Source of the DNA: an uncultured Actinobaculum sp.
Lineage (GTDB): Bacteria > Actinomycetota > Actinomycetes > Actinomycetales > Actinomycetaceae
Assembly: GCA_938020505.1 (NCBI GenBank)
Contig: CALIHR010000026.1
Coordinates: 62,001 to 126,000, forward strand
Length of the DNA: 64,000 nt
Direction of reading: 5' to 3'
Made by a program: the position numbers and the translations under genes. The notes below the pieces were generated by a model. It saw nothing but the letters and a program-made list of their open reading frames with translations. It ran no database searches and was not told the origin of the DNA. Below, in pieces: positions 17,228 through 24,875 of this stretch. How positions within the stretch are numbered: the stretch's first letter is position 1; every line of letters begins with the position of its first letter.

Positions 17228-17745
17228 TGTAGGAAAAGCACCTCGATCGGGTGGCGGACTCTCTGCTGCAGCGGGAACTCGAACTCGTTGGAGCCGTCGA
17301 GGTCAAAGGACCGAAATGGTGTGGGAAAACGGCGACTGCCGTCCGTCACTCCAAGAGCGCCGTCTACATGCAGGATCCGGACCGTGCGGCGCCGGAGCGC
17401 CTAACACGGTCAGCGAGTGCCTCGGCGTTCTCAAAAGGGCTTTCGTCATCGAAGGCCTTCCCGCATGGAATCCGAGTTTGCGTTCTAAAACCGCTGTCCG
17501 CACGAGCCCGACGCGGCATTTCGCGGACCTCCCATAGGGGCCGCCGTTTTACGGGCGCCTCCGGCCACGCTCCTGCGAGACTTCGAATCTTTCGGACTCA
17601 TGTTCGAGTCGCTGTGCGTTCGCGACTTTCGGATATACGCGCAGGCCAACGACGGCATGGCATTCCGTTGCCGCGATAAAACTGGAATGGAGGCGGACGC
17701 CGTGATTGTCTTGGCCGACGCCCCGAGTTCTCATTCCGGATGGCA
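17228..17745 (+). pseudogene. Decayed AAA/DUF4143-type ATPase
   Basis: Fragments of one ATPase family appear in order in three frames. From 17251, LLQRELELVGAVEVKGPKW continues into CGKTATAVRHSK and YMQDPDR, the N-terminal P-loop region. From about 17415, in another frame, CLGVLKRAFVIEGLPAW and SLRSKTAVRTSPTRHF appear. From about 17575, in the third frame, LLRDFESFGLMFESLCVRD, YAQANDG and FRCRDKTGMEADAVIVLAD appear. The last two belong to the C-terminal DUF4143 domain. The middle of the protein, including Walker B, is missing, and an in-frame TAG follows the likely original ATG at 17228. Intact family members are about 400 residues, so this is a deleted, frameshifted remnant. It fills most of the otherwise gene-free 17067-17794. 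Confidence 0.8.
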
Positions 17746-17794
17746 GTCGGCTAGACTGAAGTATGTTCCTATGATCTTATGAAAGGCATTAATT

Positions 17795-18154
17795 TTGGGA
17801 CTCTTCAGCCGTAAAAAGAAAATTAGCGTGGACTTTGCCACAGTCGATTCCCCCGACAAGGCTGAATCGCTGGTGAAGCAGGGTGTGTTAGCCCGCGTTC
17901 TGCTCGTGCCTCCTCAGCGAGGAGGGGTCGAAGATTCTTTGAACGCCGTCTACGCGACGCCGAAGGCCGCTAAGGAGAAAGCCAGGTGCGACGCGGAAGT
18001 GGAACAGCTTGAGCGCCGCGGCCAGGTGTCGCGATACGCTTGCGACTTGGAGTACGACCAGAACGGCCCCAGCCGCGTTGCGCGGGCCATCACCGTGATC
18101 GGAAAGAACGAGGCGGGAGACGTCGTCTATTCTCGCACCGTCAAGGTCTGGTGA
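17795..18154 (+). CDS. Small hypothetical protein
   Basis: A 119-residue soluble protein, MGLFSRKKKISVDFATVD onward, with a very basic start, a charged helix rich in Ala, Lys and Glu (AKEKARCDAEVEQLERRG, residues 59-80) and a beta-rich end (VARAITVIGKNEAGDVVYSRT). I do not recognise the family. The TTG start is preceded by GAAAGG eight bases upstream. The coding bias is normal for the chromosome, so it looks like a live gene. It follows the pseudogene and precedes talC by 228 bases. A -10-like TAATAT at 18273-18278 may serve talC. Confidence 0.6.
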   Translation: MGLFSRKKKISVDFATVDSPDKAESLVKQGVLARVLLVPPQRGGVEDSLNAVYATPKAAKEKARCDAEVEQLERRGQVSRYACDLEYDQNGPSRVARAITVIGKNEAGDVVYSRTVKVW

Positions 18155-18382
18155 CCCGTGGCTGCCCGGCTGCTTCGACGATTCGCGAATGCCGCCGGGC
18201 AGGCTACTCGAGCTTCATGAGGCTTGTGCGCGGGGCGAGCCCCGCTTGGCCTATGGCGTTAAACCCGGCGCATAATATAGGAGGGCGGCCCCGGGCGCGT
18301 CCCATTCCCACGCGATGCACGGCGGTCGTGCGTTCGCGACATCGATCGGGCAGCGACGCCCGAGGAAGACGAGGAAACTCGA

Positions 18383-19048
18383 ATGAAGTTCTTTATCGAC
18401 ACCGCCGACCTGGACGAGATCCGGGAGGCGATGAGCTGGGGCGCTCTGTCAGGCGTGACCACCAACCCCAGCCTGTACGCGAAGACCGGCGGAAAACTGG
18501 CCGACTTCGAGCAGCACATGGTGAAAATATGCGAGATTTGCGAGGGTCTGCCCGTTTCTGCGGAGTCGACTGCGACGACGACGCAGGGAATGGTCGAAGA
18601 AGGCAGGAGACTGGCAGGACTCGCTCCCAACATCGTCGTCAAGCTGCCGATCGGCGCCGAGAGCCTGGCGGCGACTAAGACGCTAGCCGAAGAAGGCGTC
18701 GCGGTGAATATGACGCTCGTTTTCTCGGCCCCGCAGGCGCTTCTCGCGGCTCGGGCGGGCGCTCGTTACATCAGCCCGTTTGTCGGACGGGTCGATGACA
18801 TCGGCTCCGACGGAGTCGCGAGCCTTGAGGAGATCGTTCGCTGCATCCACAACTACGACTTCGGCCACGAATGTGAAATCATCGCGGCTTCCATACGCAG
18901 CCCGTACCACGTCACGGCCGCGGCGCTCATGGGCGCGGACATCGCCACGGCGCCCTTCGGCGCCTTGAAGAATTGCGTCAAGCATCCGCTGACGGCCGAA
19001 GGCCTGGCGAAATTCGAGGCTGACTGGGAAAAGGTGAAGAACGCGTAG
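18383..19048 (+). CDS. talC: Small transaldolase (TalC/fructose-6-phosphate aldolase family)
   Basis: A 221-residue class I aldolase of the pentose phosphate pathway family. The Schiff-base lysine is K87 in NIVVKLPIG, and GVTTNPSLY and ISPFVGRVDDIG are intact. Two positions separate activities in this family. Where E. coli FsaA has Gln59 and Tyr131, this protein has E61 (in SAESTATT) and F133 (in SPFVGR), as true transaldolases do. I therefore call it transaldolase rather than fructose-6-phosphate aldolase. ATG is preceded by GACGAGGAAAC, and a terminator follows the stop. Confidence 0.9.
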   Translation: MKFFIDTADLDEIREAMSWGALSGVTTNPSLYAKTGGKLADFEQHMVKICEICEGLPVSAESTATTTQGMVEEGRRLAGLAPNIVVKLPIGAESLAATKTLAEEGVAVNMTLVFSAPQALLAARAGARYISPFVGRVDDIGSDGVASLEEIVRCIHNYDFGHECEIIAASIRSPYHVTAAALMGADIATAPFGALKNCVKHPLTAEGLAKFEADWEKVKNA

Positions 19049-19070
19049 ATTTGCCGGCGCTTAAGGCCGA

Positions 19071-19103
19071 CGGCGCCCGAAGCGGGCGCCGGCTTAGCCT
19101 TTT
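19071..19103 (+). terminator. Terminator after talC
   Basis: CGGCGCCCG (19071-19079) pairs with CGGGCGCCG (19083-19091) over nine bases around AAG, and TTTT follows at about 19100. It lies 23 bases after the talC stop. Confidence 0.7.
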
Positions 19104-19302
19104 CGGCTCCTCCCGCCGTCCTCGCGATCAGAGCCCCGAGCCTCGACGTTATAGAAAGCACGGGTTTTCGGGGCCGCGAGGGCGGAATGGAACTACAATA
19201 GTTTCTGCTATGCGTGCGCGGAGCGCAAATGCGGGCTTGCCCGAACGGGCGGGTTCCATAAAAAGAATGTGTGCCAGTCGAGAGGAAAAAGGACAAAGGA
19301 CA

Positions 19303-20292
19303 ATGACTGCCCAGAATATCGGCGCTACCGTCGTTTTCATCATGGTCGACATAGTCGTCCTCGAACTGCTGTGGTCTTTGCACCCCGCAAAGGGCGGCGG
19401 TCCGGGTGAGTCTGAGGCGGGCGGGCGCCCGGCCTTTCGGCGCTTCATGGCCCGCGTCGCCGCCTTGTCTCTGGCATCCGTTCTCGTCGTCTTTTTGGTG
19501 TGGACGGTCAAAGAGAAGACGGCAAAGAACAGAGTCATCAACGTGAAAGAGAGAGAAGTCCACTTCGCGCCGAAGGCCCCCTTCCCTCTCTTCAACCTGC
19601 ACGGGTCTGAAGAGGGCACGCACGGGTCTGAAGAGGACGCGCAAGGGCCCGAAGAGGAGCAGGAGGAGGACCGTCCGGCCGCTCGAAGCGACACGTCCGT
19701 CGCAGAGGTCATGAGTCCAAGCGCCGTGGCCGCGCTCCCCAAAGAAGTGAAGGAAAGGTCGTTCTCTCTGAGGATCGGGCAGCGATACAAGTACGTGACC
19801 GCAACGTCGTCCTCGTGGGACGTCGACTATCCGGTGACTGTCTATTCTTACGGCGCGACGCCTTCCCTCCCGCTCTTCTCGGGTGTCAAGACCTCCCAAG
19901 GCACATTGCGAGGCCTCGTCAAGGGTGAGGCCATCATCGTCGAGGTCTCCGAGCCTTTCTGCGCTGTGACGGGCGTTCAAGCCTCCGACCCCGACCCCGA
20001 CGACATACTCATCCAGGTGTACGGAATCAAAGACGCCAAGCTGTGCGGCGGCCAGCGCCTCAGCCGGGGGTGGGTGGTTGTTCCGTTGGCCCGTGAGCAC
20101 ATTGAATACGCAAACAAGTACCGAGACGGCGGGTTCGGGAACGTGGCTTCGGACGGGACGCTCACAGGAAAGTACTTTCCCACCGTCTTCAGACGCAAGG
20201 ACGGGAGTTCCTACATGGAGGCGCGGAGAGAGGAATCGCAAGACCGGGGCCGCGACATCGTCTACAGCGGAGCCCTGTACCCCTACGATTGA
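19303..20292 (+). CDS. Membrane protein with acidic repeat region, unknown function
   Basis: 329 residues. Two hydrophobic segments (about residues 9-27, VVFIMVDIVVLELLWSL, and 50-68, LSLASVLVVFLVWTV) suggest a hairpin anchor with most of the protein on one face. Then comes a very acidic linker, LHGSEEGTHGSEEDAQGPEEE, from a 21-base tandem repeat. A C-terminal domain of about 180 residues follows, mostly beta, with two cysteines (FCAVTGVQ, KLCGGQRL). I do not recognise the family. ATG at 19303 has AAAGGA four bases upstream, and the open frame before it carries the talC terminator, so the longer start is unlikely. Confidence 0.65.
   Translation: MTAQNIGATVVFIMVDIVVLELLWSLHPAKGGGPGESEAGGRPAFRRFMARVAALSLASVLVVFLVWTVKEKTAKNRVINVKEREVHFAPKAPFPLFNLHGSEEGTHGSEEDAQGPEEEQEEDRPAARSDTSVAEVMSPSAVAALPKEVKERSFSLRIGQRYKYVTATSSSWDVDYPVTVYSYGATPSLPLFSGVKTSQGTLRGLVKGEAIIVEVSEPFCAVTGVQASDPDPDDILIQVYGIKDAKLCGGQRLSRGWVVVPLAREHIEYANKYRDGGFGNVASDGTLTGKYFPTVFRRKDGSSYMEARREESQDRGRDIVYSGALYPYD
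19600..19662 (+). repeat. Three 21-base tandem repeats inside a gene
   Basis: The unit starting CACGGGTCTGAAGAGG recurs at 19600 and 19621, with a diverged copy at 19642. It encodes HGSEEG/D-type heptads in the acidic linker, so copy number can change without a frameshift. Confidence 0.75.
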
Positions 20293-20378
20293 CGTTCCGC
20301 ACCCCGTGTGTGGTGTGTGAGGCTCTGTAGCCCTGCGGGCGTTCCGCACCCCGTATGCGACTTCCGCACCCCCGTGTG
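20293..20378 (+). repeat. Three direct repeats upstream of pflB
   Basis: The phrase TTCCGCACCCCGTRTG, with small variations, occurs at 20295-20310, 20342-20357 and 20362-20378. The copies lie in the 370-base gap between the membrane protein gene and pflB, whose remainder holds no gene I can support. They could be activator sites for pflB or short dispersed repeats. Confidence 0.55.
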
Positions 20379-20662
20379 AAACGCTCCGAATTCGACGGGA
20401 GGAGAGGTTGACGGATTGCACGCTAGGACGTTTTACCGTGGATGGGATCATGGCCGGAGAAGGGAATCGAGAGATCGAAGGGACTAAAGCCCCATATTCG
20501 ATTGGATAAAAGTCACACCGGCAGTTTTTCGCTCTATATCGCGGAGAAGTCGGCCTTGTTCCGTGCGTGTGGACACGGTCACCATATCCGAGTGGTCACG
20601 CGCCCGTTCGCGGGGCAAAATTGAGGTATCCGCTGGACTCCAATCAAGAGAAGAAGAGGATT

Positions 20663-22759
20663 ATGGGAACCGACACCGCCGTCGACACCGAGGCATGGAA
20701 GGGTTTCGTCCCCGGCAACTGGACCGAGACCATCGATGTCCGCGACTTCATCCAAAAGAACTACACCCCGTACGAAGGCGACGCGTCCTTCCTCGCGGGC
20801 CCAACCGAGAAGACTCTTCGCGTGTGGGACACTCTTGAAAAGGAGTACCTGTCCGAAGAGCGCAAGCGTCGCGTCTACGACGTCGACACTAAGACCCCGG
20901 CCGACATCGACGCTTTCCCTGCGGGCTACATCAGCGAGGACGACGACGTCTGCGTCGGCCTTCAAACCGATGTGCCGCTCAAGCGTGCGATGATGCCCAA
21001 CGGCGGTTGGCGCATGGTCGAGACCGCCATCAAGGAGGCGGGCAAGGAGCCCGACCCCGAGGTCAAGAAAATCTTCACCAGGTACCGCAAGACGCACAAC
21101 GACGCGGTCTTCGACATCTACACCCCGCGCATTCGCGCCGCCCGCTCTTCCCACGTCATCACCGGTTTGCCCGACGCCTACGGCCGCGGCCGCATCATCG
21201 GCGATTACCGGCGCGTGGCCCTCTACGGCGTGGACTATCTCATCGAGAAGAAGCAGGCCGCCAAGGATTCCGTTGTGGATGCCCCGTTCTCCGAGCACTG
21301 GGGCCGCTACCGCGAGGAACACGCCGAGCAGATCAAGGCTCTCAAAAAGCTCAAGGCGATGGCCGCCGCTTACGGCTTCGACATTTCGGGGCCGGCCAAG
21401 AACGCCAAGGAAGCCGTCCAGTGGACTTACTTCGCCTATCTGGCCTCCGTCAAGAGCCAGGACGGCGCCGCAATGTCGATCGGCCGCCTTTCCGCCTTCC
21501 TCGACATTTACTTTGAGCGCGACCTCAAGGCCGGGCTCATCACCGAGACCGACGCTCAGGAGATGATTGACGCCATCGTCGTCAAGCTGCGCATCGTCCG
21601 CTTCCTTCGCACAATCGACTACGATCAGATCTTCTCCGGCGACCCCTACTGGGCCACATGGTCCGACGCGGGCTTCGGCGAGGACGGCCGCACGCTCGTG
21701 ACGAAGACGGCCTTCCGCCTGCTTCAGACGCTGAGGAACCTTGGACCGGCGCCCGAGCCCAACATCACGATCTTCTGGGACCCCGCCCTTCCCGAAGGGT
21801 ACAAGGATTTCTGCGCCGCGATTTCGATCGAGACATCGTCGATCCAGTACGAGTCCGATCCCCAAATCCGCGACCGCTGGGGCGACGACGCCGCCATCGC
21901 CTGCTGCGTCTCCCCGATGAGGGTCGGCAAGCAGATGCAGCTCTTCGGCGCCCGGGTCAACGCGGCGAAAGCGCTTCTGTACGCCATCAACGGCGGGCGC
22001 GACGAAATGTCGGGCAAGCAGATCGTCGAGGGATTCGAGCCCGTCCAGGGCGACGGCCCGCTCGAATTCGACGACGTGTGGCACAAGTACGAAGAGATGC
22101 TCGACTGGGTGGTCGGCACATACGTCGAGGCCCTCAACATCATTCACTACTGTCACGACCGCTACGCCTACGAGTCCATTGAGATGGCCCTGCACGATTC
22201 CGACATCGTGCGCACGATGGGATGCGGCATCGCGGGGCTTTCCATCGTCGCCGACTCGCTTTCGGCCATCAAATACGCGAAGGTCACCCCTGTTCGCGAC
22301 GAGACGGGCCTCATCGTCGATTACGAGACCGTGGGCGATTTCCCGCGCTACGGCAACGACGACGACCGCGCCGACGACATCGCGGCAACGGTGGTCCACA
22401 CGGTCATGGACAAGATCAAGGCCATTCCGCTTTACCGCGACGCCATTCCGACGCAGTCGGTCCTGACGATCACGTCGAACGTCGTCTACGGCAAGGCCAC
22501 CGGCAGCTTCCCGTCCGGCCACCGCAAGGGCACGCCGTTCAGCCCCGGCGCCAATCCCGAGAACGGCGCTGACACCCACGGCATGCTCGCCTCGATGCTC
22601 TCCGTCGGAAAGCTCGACTACGAGGACGCGCTCGACGGCATTTCCCTGACGAACACGATTACCCCGTCCGGCCTCGGCCGCGACAAGGATGAGCAGGTCG
22701 AGAATCTCGTCCAGGTTCTCGACGGAGGTTTCATCCCCGAGGATTCCTTCCTCTCCTAA
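20663..22759 (+). CDS. pflB: Pyruvate formate-lyase catalytic subunit lacking the glycyl-radical domain
   Basis: Cleaves pyruvate with CoA to acetyl-CoA and formate. 698 residues align with E. coli PflB from KGFVPGNWTETIDVRDFI to DGISLTNTITPSGLGRDKDE. The active-site cysteine pair is C414-C415 in AIACCVSPMRVGKQMQ. The protein stops at DGGFIPEDSFLS, just where the E. coli enzyme (760 residues) continues into its C-terminal glycyl-radical segment, so the essential radical glycine is absent. A separate downstream gene encodes it. ATG at 20663 follows AAGAAGAGG. The frame is open upstream without family sequence. pflB, the radical protein gene and pflA form one operon. Confidence 0.93.
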   Translation: MGTDTAVDTEAWKGFVPGNWTETIDVRDFIQKNYTPYEGDASFLAGPTEKTLRVWDTLEKEYLSEERKRRVYDVDTKTPADIDAFPAGYISEDDDVCVGLQTDVPLKRAMMPNGGWRMVETAIKEAGKEPDPEVKKIFTRYRKTHNDAVFDIYTPRIRAARSSHVITGLPDAYGRGRIIGDYRRVALYGVDYLIEKKQAAKDSVVDAPFSEHWGRYREEHAEQIKALKKLKAMAAAYGFDISGPAKNAKEAVQWTYFAYLASVKSQDGAAMSIGRLSAFLDIYFERDLKAGLITETDAQEMIDAIVVKLRIVRFLRTIDYDQIFSGDPYWATWSDAGFGEDGRTLVTKTAFRLLQTLRNLGPAPEPNITIFWDPALPEGYKDFCAAISIETSSIQYESDPQIRDRWGDDAAIACCVSPMRVGKQMQLFGARVNAAKALLYAINGGRDEMSGKQIVEGFEPVQGDGPLEFDDVWHKYEEMLDWVVGTYVEALNIIHYCHDRYAYESIEMALHDSDIVRTMGCGIAGLSIVADSLSAIKYAKVTPVRDETGLIVDYETVGDFPRYGNDDDRADDIAATVVHTVMDKIKAIPLYRDAIPTQSVLTITSNVVYGKATGSFPSGHRKGTPFSPGANPENGADTHGMLASMLSVGKLDYEDALDGISLTNTITPSGLGRDKDEQVENLVQVLDGGFIPEDSFLS

Positions 22760-22820
22760 CCCAAACAAACACACATTCGGGAACACCAATCCCGAGCAAA
22801 TCAAGAGAAGGAGCCGAAAC

Positions 22821-23072
22821 ATGGCGACCAAGACTTACGACGAGCGACTTGCCTCGATGAAGGCGGCCCGCGAAGCCAAGGGCGGCATCGCCGGCCTGTA
22901 CCACGCCAACATCAACGTGCTCAATCGCGACACCCTCGAGGACGCGATGGAGCACCCCGAGAAGTACCCGAACCTGACGGTTCGCGTCTCCGGTTACGCC
23001 GTCAACTTCGTCCGCTTGACGCGCGAGCAGCAGCTCGACGTGCTTTCGCGCACATTCCATGCCGGCAAGTGA
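22821..23072 (+). CDS. grcA: Stand-alone glycyl-radical subunit of pyruvate formate-lyase (GrcA/YfiD-like)
   Basis: An 83-residue protein. Residues 27-80 match the C-terminal end of PflB and of E. coli GrcA (YfiD): YHANINVLNRDTLEDAMEH, EKYPNLTVRVSGYAVNFVRL and REQQLDVLSRTF. The radical site would be G58 in RVSGYAV. The first 26 residues (MATKTYDERLASMKAARE) are charged and helical and differ from GrcA. It starts 61 bases after pflB in a different frame, with GAGAAGGAG eight bases before the ATG, so it is a separately translated protein. In E. coli GrcA repairs damaged PflB. Here it would have to be a permanent subunit, since pflB has no glycyl domain of its own. It overlaps pflA by 14 bases. 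Confidence 0.93.
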   Translation: MATKTYDERLASMKAAREAKGGIAGLYHANINVLNRDTLEDAMEHPEKYPNLTVRVSGYAVNFVRLTREQQLDVLSRTFHAGK

Positions 23073-23946
23073 GGCCATTCTGAACTCGCTGGTTGCGAGC
23101 GCCGCCGGGGACCAGGACTTCCTGGCCCCGGCGGCCCGCGTTAAGGGCAACGGCACAGCCGGCCTGATCGAGATGACGGATCTGGAGCACGCCGACAGGC
23201 TGCGCCGGATGAGGGAGGGAACCCTCGGGTCTCTCCACTCGTGGGAGCTCGTGACCGCCGTCGACGGTCCGGGCATCCGTATGACGATCTTTCTGGCCGG
23301 CTGCGGGTTGCGGTGCCTTTACTGCCACAACCCCGACACCTTTCAGATGCGCGACGGCGAGCCCGTGGAAGTCGACGACCTCCTCAGGCGGATCAAACGC
23401 TACAGGAAGACCCTCAACGCCTCCGGCGGGGGAATCACGATCTCCGGCGGCGAGGCGATGATGCAGCCGCGCTTTGTCGCGAAGCTTTTAGAAGGGGCAA
23501 AGGAACTCGGAGTCCACACGTGTGTCGATACGTCCGGCTTCCTCGGACGAAATGTCACGGAGGCGATGCTCGACAACATTGATCTCGTGCTCCTGGACGT
23601 CAAGGCCGGAATTCCCGAGCTGTACAAGAAGGTCACGAGCGGCGACCTCCAGCCGACGATCGATTTCGGCGATCGGCTGGCCGAGCGCGGCATCGAAACG
23701 TGGATTCGCTTCGTGCTCGTGCCCGGGCTGACGGATTCGGAGGAGAACGTCGAGGCCGTGGCGCAGATCGTCGAGAAGTGGCCGAACGTCAGCCGCGTCG
23801 AAGTTTTGCCGTTCCATCAGATGGGACGGGACAAGTGGAAGACGCTTGGGCTGAAGTATGAACTGAACGACACGCAGCCGCCCGACAAAGCGCTGATCGA
23901 GCGCACGCGTGAGATCTTCCGCTCGTACGGGCTGACCGTTTACTGA
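23059..23946 (+). CDS. pflA: Pyruvate formate-lyase activating enzyme (radical SAM)
   Basis: Installs the glycyl radical using S-adenosylmethionine and a [4Fe-4S] cluster. The radical SAM motif CGLRCLYC gives C82, C86 and C89, after VDGPGIRMTIFLAG. GGGITISGGEAMMQ and VDTSGF follow in the usual order. The protein has 295 residues against 246 in E. coli, the difference being an N-terminal extension of about 50 residues. A start at 23176 (MTDLEHADRL) is possible, but ATG at 23059 overlaps the radical protein gene and suggests coupling. Its substrate here is probably the small protein carrying RVSGYAV, alone or docked on PflB. Confidence 0.93.
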   Translation: MPASEAILNSLVASAAGDQDFLAPAARVKGNGTAGLIEMTDLEHADRLRRMREGTLGSLHSWELVTAVDGPGIRMTIFLAGCGLRCLYCHNPDTFQMRDGEPVEVDDLLRRIKRYRKTLNASGGGITISGGEAMMQPRFVAKLLEGAKELGVHTCVDTSGFLGRNVTEAMLDNIDLVLLDVKAGIPELYKKVTSGDLQPTIDFGDRLAERGIETWIRFVLVPGLTDSEENVEAVAQIVEKWPNVSRVEVLPFHQMGRDKWKTLGLKYELNDTQPPDKALIERTREIFRSYGLTVY

Positions 23947-24086
23947 ACGTCGGAGTCGAAGGCTGAAACGGGACAGAAGTTCACGCTGGAGCGCTCCGCG
24001 ACAGCCGCATTTCTGGTCATTGGCTGCTGCGGAGCGCGTCAGATTGGCCGCATGTCGGGGTGTCTGCACGCCGGTGCGGCCGCGTG

Positions 24087-24632
24087 TCAGACGGCTTTTC
24101 GGTCGGGGAAGCTTGCCGTCGTCGTGACATCGGTGCGCGCTTCGGGCAGGACCGTGAAGCCCGCCATCATATTGACCATGGCGACGGCTTGATCCGCTGT
24201 GTATCCGAATTCGTCCCTGTCTGCGGTGGTGTGCGCGTCCGCCACGAGTGTCACGTCATAGCCTCGGTAGACTCCGCCGAAAAGGGTGGAGCGGATGCAC
24301 GCGTCGGTCATTGCGCCGCAGAGGTAAAAGTGCTTTGCGCCGAGGCCTTCGAGAACGCCTTTGAGTTCGGTTTCGGCGAAGGCGTCGGCATACGTTTTGG
24401 GAACGAGCGGTTCTTCCGGCGCGGGAACAAGCTCGTCGACGTACTGCCATCCCGGAGTGTTGCGGGGAATTCCCTCGCTTTCGTGCTGAACCCAGACGAC
24501 CGGGACGCCTTCCGCTCGCGCCTTCTCGACCAATGCAACGACGTTGGCGAGGACTTCTTCGCTGTGGGCCGACGCTTCGAGTACGGCTTTTTGCATGTCG
24601 ATGACGACCAGCGCCGTTTTCTCGTTTGCCAT
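24087..24632 (-). CDS. Isochorismatase-family cysteine hydrolase
   Basis: A 181-residue cysteine hydrolase. The catalytic triad is visible: D12 in VVIDMQ, K79 in VPKTYADAF and C112 in MTDACIRST. The family includes nicotinamidases and isochorismatases. The GWQYVDELVP segment suggests a small-amide hydrolase rather than isochorismatase, but the substrate is not determined. The ATG is preceded by AAAAGGAGC. It stands alone, convergent with pflA, and its promoter shares an AT-rich region with divergent pcrA. Confidence 0.85.
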   Translation of the reverse strand: MANEKTALVVIDMQKAVLEASAHSEEVLANVVALVEKARAEGVPVVWVQHESEGIPRNTPGWQYVDELVPAPEEPLVPKTYADAFAETELKGVLEGLGAKHFYLCGAMTDACIRSTLFGGVYRGYDVTLVADAHTTADRDEFGYTADQAVAMVNMMAGFTVLPEARTDVTTTASFPDRKAV

Positions 24633-24875
24633 GGATGCTCCTTTTCGTGCTGGTTTTGTATTGTTTGCGAGTTAATTGGTTGTCGGCAGTCTGCTTGAAT
24701 ATTGGCGACTTGCCGGGGTGTTTTCAGCTTGTTTGGTTCTTTGTAGTTTTTCTGATTGTTTGTGGTTTATTGTATAACTTATAAACTGAATTATATCGTA
24801 AAAGTGTTCGGCTCGAAAGTGTGGAAGTTTGTGCTTCAGCATTCGGTCGGCGTTCTGACGTAGGCTTGAGGGGTT
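24633..24875. promoter_or_regulatory. AT-rich divergent promoter region
   Basis: About 240 non-coding bases between the hydrolase and pcrA are far richer in A and T than the surroundings, with many TTGTTT/TTTGTG runs. A small palindrome, TATAA-C-TTATA (24773-24783), is followed by TTATAT. Promoters for both genes probably lie here. No ORF is supported. Confidence 0.5.

Noticed and set aside
19051..19302. An N-terminal extension of the 19303 membrane protein
   Set aside because: The open frame upstream runs through the talC terminator hairpin, and the ATG at 19303 has a ribosome site.
22689..23072. A longer 127-residue reading of the glycyl-radical gene starting inside pflB
   Set aside because: The ATG at 22821 has a strong ribosome site and begins the family sequence. 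The upstream part overlaps pflB in another frame and has no likeness to GrcA.
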